DNA from: JAIBCC01 sp963763855
GTDB lineage: Bacteria > Acidobacteriota > Blastocatellia > Pyrinomonadales > Pyrinomonadaceae
NCBI GenBank assembly: GCA_963763855.1
Contig: CAVXPU010000005.1
Span: 1,116,001-1,180,000 of the forward strand
DNA: 64,000 bases
Direction of reading: 5' to 3'
Under the pieces are notes generated by a model that saw only the letters and a program-made list of their open reading frames with translations, did no database searches and had not been told where the DNA came from. This document shows positions 42,292 to 49,820 of the stretch, piece after piece; the first letter of the stretch is position 1; each line of letters starts with the position of its first letter. The position numbers and the translations under genes were made by a program.

Positions 42292-42702
42292 TTGGCAAAT
42301 AGAGTTTATGAAGTGATGTATATCGCCCAACCAGAGACGGCGAATGAAGACATTGCGAAGCTGAATGAATCAATTCAGAAACAGATTGAAGGTGAAGGCG
42401 GGAGCGTAATCCGTATAGATGATATCGGACGACGAAAGCTCGCTTATGAGATCAAACGCAAAAAAGAAGGTTATTACGTTCTTTTTGAAATCGAAGGTTC
42501 GGGCAAAGAAATTGCCGAATTAGAACGTCGTTTCCGCGTAAATGATACGGTTATTCGTTTTGTTACGGTTCGGGTTGATGAAGACCGCAAAGCTGCGGAT
42601 AAGATTCAAGCCAAACGTGATGCCCGACAATCACGTCGGAATGGTGGTTTTAAGGCAGAAAAGGCTGATGAAGCATCGGCTGAAGTCCAAGAAAATCAGT
42701 AA
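42292..42702 (+). CDS. rpsF: 30S ribosomal protein S6
   Basis: 136 residues from a TTG at 42292 with a very strong AAAAGGAGGAAAG ribosome site. RVYEVMYIAQPETANEDIAKLNESIQKQIEGEGGSVIRIDDIGRRKLAYEIKRKKEGYYVLFEIEG is the S6 fold. A charged ~35-residue tail (KRDARQSRRNGGFKAEKADEASAEVQENQ) extends the usual ~100 residues. It is the first gene of rpsF-rpsR-rplI-dnaB. Confidence 0.95.
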   Translation: MANRVYEVMYIAQPETANEDIAKLNESIQKQIEGEGGSVIRIDDIGRRKLAYEIKRKKEGYYVLFEIEGSGKEIAELERRFRVNDTVIRFVTVRVDEDRKAADKIQAKRDARQSRRNGGFKAEKADEASAEVQENQ

Positions 42703-42717
42703 GATAAGGAGAAAAAG

Positions 42718-42999
42718 ATGGACGGAGACAGAGATTTACAGATGACTGATGTTGATTTGGGCGAAGGTCAAAGAGGCGAAAGAGCACCACGCCGTTTCCA
42801 AAGAAGCCGACGCCAAAGAGAGCGTGTGCCTGATTATGTGGATTGGAAAGACACCGATTATTTACGCCGGTTCGTTCCCGAACGCGGAAAAATTATGCCG
42901 CGTCGTATTTCAGGACTTGGTGCAAAAGACCAAAGACGCATTGCCAAAGCTATCAAACGTGCCCGCTCAATGGCTTTGTTACCATTCGTTGGCGATTAA
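42718..42999 (+). CDS. rpsR: 30S ribosomal protein S18
   Basis: 93 residues. DWKDTDYLRRFVPERGKIMPRRISGLGAKDQRRIAKAIKRARSMALLPF is the S18 core. The N-terminal ~38 residues are an Arg/Glu-rich extension. It is 15 bases after rpsF, as in most bacteria. Confidence 0.95.
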   Translation: MDGDRDLQMTDVDLGEGQRGERAPRRFQRSRRQRERVPDYVDWKDTDYLRRFVPERGKIMPRRISGLGAKDQRRIAKAIKRARSMALLPFVGD

Positions 43000-43018
43000 A
43001 CAGGAGGAATTTTAAGAA

Positions 43019-43531
43019 ATGGCAACAACAAATATCCTTTTAAGAGAAGATATTGATAATTTAGGCGGACGTGGAGAAGTTGTAAAAGTGCGTGCTGGAT
43101 TCGCTCGCAACTACTTGATTCCACAAGGCTTAGCATCATTAGCGACCAAAGGAAACATCAAACAGGTTGAGGCTGAAAAGGTTGCACTTCTCAAAAGAGT
43201 AGCAACTGAAAAAGCAACTGCAGAATTACAATTGGAGCAAATGAAAGGCATTTCGCTTGAATTTGTTCGCAGAGCAGGTGAGGAAGGTACGCTTTTTGGT
43301 TCAGTTACTTCAATGGACATTGCCGATGCTCTCAAAGCAAAAGGTTATGAAATTGACCGTAAGAAAATTACGCTTAAAGATGCGATCAAAATTACCGGCG
43401 AATATTCGGTTCCGGTAAAATTACATCGTCAGGTTACTTTAGAAGTTCCTGTTAGAGTAATTGCTGAAGGTAGCGTAAGTGAAGAAAAAGAAGAAGTTAA
43501 GGAAGAGGCGAAAGAAACAGCAGAAGCTTAA
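43019..43531 (+). CDS. rplI: 50S ribosomal protein L9
   Basis: 170 residues with AGGAGG upstream. ILLREDIDNLGGRGEVVKVRAGFARNYLIPQGLA is the N-terminal L9 signature, followed by the long central helix (KQVEAEKVALLKRVATEKATAELQLEQM) and the C-terminal domain. A Glu/Lys-rich tail ends it. A terminator follows at 43563. Confidence 0.95.
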   Translation: MATTNILLREDIDNLGGRGEVVKVRAGFARNYLIPQGLASLATKGNIKQVEAEKVALLKRVATEKATAELQLEQMKGISLEFVRRAGEEGTLFGSVTSMDIADALKAKGYEIDRKKITLKDAIKITGEYSVPVKLHRQVTLEVPVRVIAEGSVSEEKEEVKEEAKETAEA

Positions 43532-43562
43532 TTAACTTTTTTTCAAACTTGAAGTATTATCA

Positions 43563-43600
43563 AAAGACTGTGAGTTCTTAGAAACTTGCAGTCTTTTTTT
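43563..43600 (+). terminator. Terminator after rplI
   Basis: AAGACTGTGAGTT pairs with AAACTTGCAGTCTT around a short loop, followed by TTTTTTT. It separates the ribosomal genes from dnaB (start 43614), so dnaB may be read through or have its own promoter. Confidence 0.8.
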
Positions 43601-43613
43601 AGCTATCAAAAGC

Positions 43614-44972
43614 ATGACATCAAATTCTACCCGCGAGCAATTTTTAGAAAAGCCATTGCCATCTTCGCCGGAATCAGAGCGAGTGATTTTGGGCGGTATT
43701 TTGCTGGATAATACGCTTGTTTCCCAAGCCATTGAGTTATTAAAACAAGAAGATTTCTATTCGCCGCTGCATCGTAGGGTTTTCAAAGCGATGATCAGTC
43801 TTTTTGAACGCGGCGAAAAGATTGATCCGATTTTAATTGGTGAAGAGCTTAAAAAAGAAGGACAGCTTGAGAACATTGGCGGAATTGCGACTGTCACTAA
43901 TCTGACGTTTGGTCTGCCGCATTTTTCTGATATTGAATCTTACGCAAAAGTTGTTAAGGGCAAAGCCGTTCTCCGCAATTTAGTTAAGGTTTGTAATCAA
44001 ATAACCAGCGAAGCCTTAGCTGAAGAAGACGAAGCTGAAATGATTCTAGACCATGCCGAGCAAGCTATTTTTGCTCTTGCGGATGAGCGTGCGAAGCAGG
44101 GATTTTCACACGTTAAACCGATTGCCGAAACAGTTTTACTTAAAGTTCAAGAATTTGCCAAACGTGAAAGTCATGCCTTAACGGGCTTAGCAACAGGTTT
44201 CCGCGAACTGGATGCTATGACATCGGGCTTGCAACGTACTGATTTGATTATAGTTGCGGCAAGACCTTCGATGGGGAAAACTGCCCTTTGCCTGAATATC
44301 GCCCAACATGCGGCAATTCATGAAGGTGCAGTTGTAGCATTTTTCTCGCTTGAAATGTCTAAGGAGCAGTTGGTAATGAGAATGCTGGCTTCCGAAGCGA
44401 GAGTTGACGCACATCGTTTTCGTAATGGATTTCTAACGCGGGATGAATGGGGAAGATTGGCGGAATCAATCGGAGTTTTGTCTGAAGCTAAACTATTTAT
44501 TGACGATACCGCAGGAATTTCGCCTCTTGAAATGCGTGCGAAAGCCAGACGATTGGTTGCTGAGCAAAAAAGACTTGATTTGATCGTAGTCGATTATATG
44601 CAATTGATGTCTGGCAGCGGCAAACGAAATGAAAATCGCCAGCAAGAAGTATCACAAATATCAAGAGAATTGAAAGGCTTAGCAAAAGAGCTAAACGTTC
44701 CACTGATTGCACTTTCTCAGCTTTCGCGTGCTCCCGAAGTAAGAAATCCACCCAGACCGCAGATGTCTGATCTCCGCGAATCCGGTTCGATTGAGCAAGA
44801 TGCGGATTTAGTTACATTTATCTATCGTGACGAATATTACAAGCCAAGCGAAGAAAATCAGGGAATCGCCGAACTTCTGATTTCTAAACAACGTAATGGT
44901 CCAACCGGTAGCGTGAAAATGGCTTTCTTGAAGGAATTTACGAGATTTGAAAACTATTTTGGCGGAGAATAA
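43614..44972 (+). CDS. dnaB: Replicative DNA helicase
   Basis: 452 residues. The N-terminal domain (PSSPESERVILGGILLDNTLVSQAIELL) is followed by the RecA-type core with Walker A ARPSMGKTALCLN, Walker B LIVVDYMQLMSG, and the DnaB motifs SQLSRAPEVR and DLRESGSIEQDAD. It unwinds DNA at the replication fork as a hexamer. No intein is present at the usual P-loop position. Gene order rpsF-rpsR-rplI-dnaB is standard. Confidence 0.95.
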   Translation: MTSNSTREQFLEKPLPSSPESERVILGGILLDNTLVSQAIELLKQEDFYSPLHRRVFKAMISLFERGEKIDPILIGEELKKEGQLENIGGIATVTNLTFGLPHFSDIESYAKVVKGKAVLRNLVKVCNQITSEALAEEDEAEMILDHAEQAIFALADERAKQGFSHVKPIAETVLLKVQEFAKRESHALTGLATGFRELDAMTSGLQRTDLIIVAARPSMGKTALCLNIAQHAAIHEGAVVAFFSLEMSKEQLVMRMLASEARVDAHRFRNGFLTRDEWGRLAESIGVLSEAKLFIDDTAGISPLEMRAKARRLVAEQKRLDLIVVDYMQLMSGSGKRNENRQQEVSQISRELKGLAKELNVPLIALSQLSRAPEVRNPPRPQMSDLRESGSIEQDADLVTFIYRDEYYKPSEENQGIAELLISKQRNGPTGSVKMAFLKEFTRFENYFGGE

Positions 44973-44976
44973 TTTT

Positions 44977-45492
44977 ATGAGTGAAGATTTACGATTTCCG
45001 GTTGGAAAATTTGAGCAAGTTGAAGTAACAAAGGATTTACGAAAGCAGTTTATTCAAACAATAGCTGAGCTACCGGGCAAAATACGCGAGGCGTGCAACC
45101 GCATGAGCGAGGAACAACTTGAAACAACGTATCGCCCTGAAGGTTGGACGGTAAAGCAAGTCGTCCATCATGTTGCGGATAGTCATGCACAATCTTTAAG
45201 CCGTTTTAAGCTTGGTTTAACGGAAAATTGCCCAACAATAAAACCGTATGCTGAGGATGAATGGGCAGAATTGGCTGATTCGAAGAATGCACCGATTGAA
45301 AGTTCTTTGATGATTATTGACGGAGTTCACACTCGCTGGACATTGCTTTTGAACTCAATGACGGACGCTGATTTTGCAAAAAAACTTAATCATCCCGAAC
45401 GCGGCGAATACGATCTAGACTATTTCCTATCACTTTACGATTGGCATTCTCGTCATCATCTTGCACACGTTTTAATAGTGAAAAATGGGTAG
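44977..45492 (+). CDS. DinB/YfiT-family metal-dependent hydrolase or thiol transferase
   Basis: 171 residues from the ATG at 44977, 4 bases after the dnaB stop, with GGCGGAG upstream. LRFPVGKFEQVEVTKDLRKQFIQTIAELPGKIREAC, VKQVVHHVADSHAQSLSRFKLGL and DWHSRHHLAHVLIV match the YfiT group of DinB-like four-helix proteins. Three His (HH of HHVADSH and those of WHSRHHLAH) bind a divalent metal. Relatives include the bacillithiol transferase BstA; the thiol used here is unknown. It is probably co-transcribed with dnaB. Confidence 0.82.
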   Translation: MSEDLRFPVGKFEQVEVTKDLRKQFIQTIAELPGKIREACNRMSEEQLETTYRPEGWTVKQVVHHVADSHAQSLSRFKLGLTENCPTIKPYAEDEWAELADSKNAPIESSLMIIDGVHTRWTLLLNSMTDADFAKKLNHPERGEYDLDYFLSLYDWHSRHHLAHVLIVKNG

Positions 45493-45494
45493 GA

Positions 45495-45594
45495 AATTGT
45501 TAGTTGTTAATGGCTAATTGTTAATTGAATCATATCAAAGAATAATTTACGTGTTTGTCCAATCAACCATTAACAATTAAACATTAACAATTAG
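45495..45594. repeat. Long imperfect palindrome of TTGTTAAT units
   Basis: Left arm 45495-45528 (repeated TTGTTAAT/TTAATTG units) and right arm 45563-45594 (repeated ATTAACAATTA units) are approximate reverse complements around a ~34-base centre. It fills the whole gap between the YfiT-like gene and alr; the right arm ends 2 bases before the alr ATG, so the alr ribosome site lies in the repeat. Confidence 0.65.
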
Positions 45595-45596
45595 AT

Positions 45597-46724
45597 ATGA
45601 ACCGTCCAACTTGGGCAGAAATACATTTAGACAATTTAGCCTTTAATCTTAACTCAGTTAAATCTTTTGTTGGCAATGATTTAAGGTATATGGCTGTGGT
45701 CAAGGCTGATGCTTATGGTCACGGGGCGGTGGATTGTTCGAAGGCTTTGGAGAAGGCGGGAATTGATTGGTTTGGGGTAGCTTTGCCCGAGGAAGGAGTT
45801 GAACTAAGGCAAGCCGGAATCAGAAAATTGATTCTTTGTCTGGGATCATTTTTTGACGGACAGGAAAAACTTTTACTCAACTACGATTTAACGCCTACCA
45901 TTTTTCGACTTGACCTCGCCGAAAAATTTAATCTAGCCGCAAAAGAGCAAGGCGTGATCGCTGATATTCACATCAAAATTGATACCGGAATGAATCGGAT
46001 CGGAGTTCGTTGGGATGAATTGGGAGAATTTGTCGAAGGTTTGAAAGGGCTTACCAATCTTAAGGTTGACGGTGTGATGACTCATTTCGCGAACGCCGAT
46101 AACTTAGCGGAAAACGACTTCACAAATCTGCAAATTCAACGTTTTGATGATTCCGTTAAATTGCTCCAAGAAAAGGGCTTTCGTCCGAGCTTTCGGGATT
46201 TGGCAAATTCTCCGGCGAGCATAGCACATCCGAATTCACGGGGAAATATGGTGCGGCTTGGCGGAGTTTTATACGGGCTCGGCGGCGACGTTTTGCCAAA
46301 AAACATCGAAAAGCCCGATCTTAAAGCGGTTATGTCGCTTCATACAAAAATTACTTTTTTGAAGAGAGTTCCGGCGGGTGAGACTTTGGGCTATTCACGC
46401 ACATTTACAGTTGATCGTGATTCGCTAATTGCAACAATTCCAATAGGTTATCAAGATGGCTATATGCGTGGGCTTTCAAATTGCGGACGAGTTTTAATCA
46501 ATGGAGAGTTTGCAAATGTAATTGGGCGTGTTTCGATGGATTGGACATTAATTGATGTTACGGATATTGAACATGTTAAAATTGACGACGAGGTTGTTTT
46601 GATCGGCGAGCAAAATGGTTTACGTGTTGACGCTGAAGAATTAGCAGAAAAAACGGATACGATCTCCTACGAAGTAACCTGCGGAATAAATAAAAGGGTG
46701 GCGAAAATCTTCAAAAATGCTTGA
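45597..46724 (+). CDS. alr: Alanine racemase
   Basis: 375 residues. Lys36 in AVVKADAYGHGA binds PLP; the second catalytic residue, Tyr, is in the TISYEVTCGINKRV or LGYSRTF region of the C-terminal domain. The block HIKIDTGMNRIGVRWDE is the conserved barrel strand. It converts L-Ala to D-Ala for peptidoglycan. Its stop overlaps the next gene start by 8 bases. There is no clear ribosome site apart from the palindrome just upstream. Confidence 0.94.
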   Translation: MNRPTWAEIHLDNLAFNLNSVKSFVGNDLRYMAVVKADAYGHGAVDCSKALEKAGIDWFGVALPEEGVELRQAGIRKLILCLGSFFDGQEKLLLNYDLTPTIFRLDLAEKFNLAAKEQGVIADIHIKIDTGMNRIGVRWDELGEFVEGLKGLTNLKVDGVMTHFANADNLAENDFTNLQIQRFDDSVKLLQEKGFRPSFRDLANSPASIAHPNSRGNMVRLGGVLYGLGGDVLPKNIEKPDLKAVMSLHTKITFLKRVPAGETLGYSRTFTVDRDSLIATIPIGYQDGYMRGLSNCGRVLINGEFANVIGRVSMDWTLIDVTDIEHVKIDDEVVLIGEQNGLRVDAEELAEKTDTISYEVTCGINKRVAKIFKNA

Positions 46725-47382
46725 GGCTAATAAAAGTAAGTGGTTTGAGAAGATTTTTGCGGTCTATAATCGAAATTTATTTAGACGAAAGTTTAGCTCG
46801 CTGCAAGTTTCCGGGATTGAAAAGCTGGATAAGTTTCCGATGCTAATTTATTGCAATCATTCGAGTTGGTGGGATGGTCTGCTTGCCTTTGAGATTTCCA
46901 GAGAAGCAAATTTGGATTCTTTTTTGCTAATGGAAGAAAAGCAGCTGAAGAATCTTCAATTATTTCGAAAGCTCGGCGTTTTTTCGATTGTCAGGGAGAA
47001 TGCAAGAGAGGCACTTCTAAGTTTGGATTACGCGGCTAAAATCTTGACGGAAAAGCAAAATAGAACTTTATGGATTTTTCCGCAGGGAGAGATATTGCCT
47101 AATGATATTCGCCCCTTGAAGTTTTTCAACGGGGTTTCGAAAATAGCTGAAAAAACTGCAAAATGTTACGTGTTTCCTTTAGCAATCCGGTATGAATTTC
47201 TCAAAAATTTTAAGCCGCAGATTGTTGTAAAGATTGGTGAAGCAGAATTGATTGAAAGCTCCAAAGACTTTAATTCAAAGCAATTAACTCAGAAACTTGA
47301 AACACGTCTGACTGGCATATTGGATGAATTGAAGCTTAATATAGCAGAAGACAATTGGAAGGATTACAGAAATATTATTTGA
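46717..47382 (+). CDS. 1-acyl-sn-glycerol-3-phosphate acyltransferase-like protein
   Basis: 221 residues. YCNHSSWWDGLL (near residue 45) is the NHxxxxD catalytic motif and LWIFPQGEILPND the glycerol-phosphate-binding EGT-like motif (FPQGE). The rest fits the PlsC/LPLAT fold. It lacks long membrane segments. It transfers an acyl chain to a lyso-lipid; whether this is the main PlsC or a paralogue for another lipid is not clear. It overlaps alr by 8 bases, so the two are coupled. Confidence 0.85.
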   Translation: MLEANKSKWFEKIFAVYNRNLFRRKFSSLQVSGIEKLDKFPMLIYCNHSSWWDGLLAFEISREANLDSFLLMEEKQLKNLQLFRKLGVFSIVRENAREALLSLDYAAKILTEKQNRTLWIFPQGEILPNDIRPLKFFNGVSKIAEKTAKCYVFPLAIRYEFLKNFKPQIVVKIGEAELIESSKDFNSKQLTQKLETRLTGILDELKLNIAEDNWKDYRNII

Positions 47383-47456
47383 TTCAAAACTTTTTGCAAT
47401 AGGTTAAGAGATTTAAGTGAGTTAGAGTTCGTTTTGAAAAAGGAGAAGGAAAACAG

Positions 47457-48044
47457 ATGAATTATCCGATAGATTTAACTTTCAAACTTATCGCTTTGGC
47501 GAGCCAGATTTATATCCGCGATGCTAATGGAGCTATGCTCGGCTATGTAAAGCAAAAAATGTTTAAATTGAAAGAAGATATTAATATTTTTGCTGACGAA
47601 ACGCAGACAAGACAACTTTTCAATATCAAAGCGGATCGCGTTATTGATTTTTCCGCCAAATACAATTTTACAGATGCTTCGGGTCGTTATATTGGTGGAA
47701 TTAAACGACAGGGAATGCGTTCGATTTGGCGGGCGAATTATGACATCAATAACGCTGCCGGACAGCAAATTTTGAAAATCCATGAGGAAAATGGCTGGAT
47801 CAAGGTAGTTGATGCATTGGTCGGCGAAATTCCTGTATTGGGGATGTTTACTGGGTACTTGTTCAATCCTGCTTACATCGTCGAAAGAATGAACGGTACG
47901 CCCGTTATGCGTTTGGCAAAACAGCCTGCTTTTTTCGAAGGGAAGTTCCAGCTTTCAACTCAAGCCCAAGTAACACAAGAAGAAGAAACGTTAGGACTGC
48001 TTGGTTGCTTGTCTATGACTTTATTAGAACGATCAAGAGGCTAA
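47457..48044 (+). CDS. LURP-one-related / scramblase-like family protein
   Basis: 195 residues, preceded by AAAAAGGAGAAGG. The beta-rich sequence LTFKLIALASQIYIRDANGAMLGYVKQKMFKLKEDINIFADETQ, followed by FNIKADRVIDFSAKYNFTDASGRYIGGIKRQGMRSIWRANYDI, matches the LURP-one-related (Tubby-like) fold. The central hydrophobic helix is GMFTGYLFNPAYIVE. Family members occur in plants and bacteria; the bacterial function is unknown. A strong terminator follows at 48082. Confidence 0.78.
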   Translation: MNYPIDLTFKLIALASQIYIRDANGAMLGYVKQKMFKLKEDINIFADETQTRQLFNIKADRVIDFSAKYNFTDASGRYIGGIKRQGMRSIWRANYDINNAAGQQILKIHEENGWIKVVDALVGEIPVLGMFTGYLFNPAYIVERMNGTPVMRLAKQPAFFEGKFQLSTQAQVTQEEETLGLLGCLSMTLLERSRG

Positions 48045-48081
48045 GCTCACCTAAGCTCACTTTCTCGGTTAATAAACAATC

Positions 48082-48127
48082 GTAAATTGTCTTGAAATAA
48101 TTTTTTCGGACAATTTACTTTTTTTGT
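48082..48127 (+). terminator. Terminator after the LURP-one-related gene
   Basis: GTAAATTGTC (48082-48091) pairs perfectly with GACAATTTAC (48109-48118), followed by a run of T to 48127. A 10-bp direct tandem CTAAGCTCAC lies just before it (48042-48061). Confidence 0.85.
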
Positions 48128-48170
48128 TTCAATGAATTAGAATAGCTTAAATTTTATTGTCAAATATTTC

Positions 48171-49820
48171 TTATCGTTGATCCCACTCGCCTAGAATTCT
48201 AATCGTATCGCCCGGATAAATCTTCATCAAATTATCAAAGATATCTAAAGACAAATCTGTAAATTTCTTAGGAAGACTTTTATCTGAATAAATCCTTAGC
48301 ACTAATCTGATTAAATACTCACCGCTACGATAATAAGAACGAGTATTTTTTTCAGAATGATGATTCAAAAAAGAATTGATTGCTGTCAAAGACCATTCAG
48401 GATCTAGCATTCCGTTGTCCCATAAAAATTCTGTTAATCGCCGTTCATCTTCAAGTGGAACTCTTTGGCTTATGTAAGACAAAATAAATTGTTGGGAATC
48501 TAGAAACGACTCTTCGTCCAATCTCTCAAAAATGTAAGAAATGTTCCGTCTTACTTGTTCATCAGAATCATTTAGTAGTTTCATTAAACTCTCAAAACAC
48601 AGGTTTCTAAATTTCTTGACATTTATGTTATGAGAATAAATTTTTGCTGCACCTCTTCGCCAAGCCGGTTCTCCGGTCAGTGTCGATTTTGCTAAATCCG
48701 AAGCTAAAATAAGAACTTCCTTATCACTTTCTATTTCCGAATAAAGAGTAGCCAAACAAGCAATTTCTGCGGCTCTTTGACGAGTTGATTCGTGTTTTTC
48801 TTGCATTGCTTTGATTAAAAACGGAGCTAATGTTTTGTAATCTCTCGGTAAAGTATAATAGAGGAAATCAAGCGAAAACCTCATATCAAGCAAGAACGGA
48901 TGTTGGTCAATTATTTGTTTATAATACTCCACACTTCTTTCCTGATTGTGATTAATTAAGTAAATTAACTCTTCGATTGCTCCGGCTTTTAAGGCAACTG
49001 ATTCATCAGATATGGTAAACCGAATTAACTCCCACTTTTGTTCGATTGATTCGGAAGTTTTTTCGGACTCAAAAACTCGCATTAATAAGCGAAAAAATGC
49101 TCCTCTGTCGGAATTAAGATAACTTGAATATGGTCCTTCACTTAATCCATCATAATAGCCTTTATTTTTTGAATTATTTTCTTCTCGACGTTGCCACCAA
49201 GTTTCATCTTCACCCATAGGTGAATGTAAATAATCAGTAAATTTTTCAAGTAAATCATCGGGAAAATTTTCTTTTGCCCGTTTTTCTAAAGCCCAAGCAA
49301 AACTTCTAAGACGGTCGCGATCATTGCGATTTGAAAAATGGCGAACTACTTCAAACACTTTATCTGAACTGATACTCGATTCTACCAATCCATTAACAAA
49401 CGCACTAACATAAGCTGAATCAATAGTATCTGATGTGTTCAAGGCAAGTTTATAAAATCTTTCAGGATTTCCTTTTACTTCGTTGCTTAAGAGACTTGAT
49501 AATTGACTTGCTCCGCCCTTTAAGAATTCTTTATGTACGACGCCTTTTTTATACTTTTCAATTGCTCGTAACCAAGCCTTATCTGACATTTTCTTAACTG
49601 AATCAACTGAAATTGGAGAGCCGATAAAGCCGCTTATTCTACTTTGAGAAGTTTCTGAGGCTTTAGTATTTGGAAATTTACGTTCTAACTCAGCTAAATA
49701 CTTTCGAGTTTCTAAACTTAGCTTATGATTTGGAATGCTTTGCAGTAAAAACATCTGATTCGTATATCTGTATTGTAATTCCCACAGTTCTTTTAAAGGT
49801 TGACGGAGCGGATAAGGCAA
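48171..49820 (-). CDS. C-terminal helical-repeat part of a split STAND NTPase
   Basis: 549 codons in the frame +1 to the upstream 1010-codon frame, overlapping it by 98 bases. It starts at a TTG (49820) with AGGA upstream. The sequence from PLRQPLKELWELQYRYTNQMFLLQSIP on is helical and repeat-like (HEAT/TPR-type): FLIKAMQEKHESTRQRAAEIACLATLYSE, SLMKLLNDSDEQVRRNISYIFERLDEES. In the overlap this frame reads like real protein, while the tail of the other frame does not. The two are thus probably one gene of ~1,530 residues with a single-base change near 49815. Translation from the TTG as a separate subunit is possible. The repeats would act as the sensor of the defence-like protein. Confidence 0.65.
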   Translation of the reverse strand: MPYPLRQPLKELWELQYRYTNQMFLLQSIPNHKLSLETRKYLAELERKFPNTKASETSQSRISGFIGSPISVDSVKKMSDKAWLRAIEKYKKGVVHKEFLKGGASQLSSLLSNEVKGNPERFYKLALNTSDTIDSAYVSAFVNGLVESSISSDKVFEVVRHFSNRNDRDRLRSFAWALEKRAKENFPDDLLEKFTDYLHSPMGEDETWWQRREENNSKNKGYYDGLSEGPYSSYLNSDRGAFFRLLMRVFESEKTSESIEQKWELIRFTISDESVALKAGAIEELIYLINHNQERSVEYYKQIIDQHPFLLDMRFSLDFLYYTLPRDYKTLAPFLIKAMQEKHESTRQRAAEIACLATLYSEIESDKEVLILASDLAKSTLTGEPAWRRGAAKIYSHNINVKKFRNLCFESLMKLLNDSDEQVRRNISYIFERLDEESFLDSQQFILSYISQRVPLEDERRLTEFLWDNGMLDPEWSLTAINSFLNHHSEKNTRSYYRSGEYLIRLVLRIYSDKSLPKKFTDLSLDIFDNLMKIYPGDTIRILGEWDQR

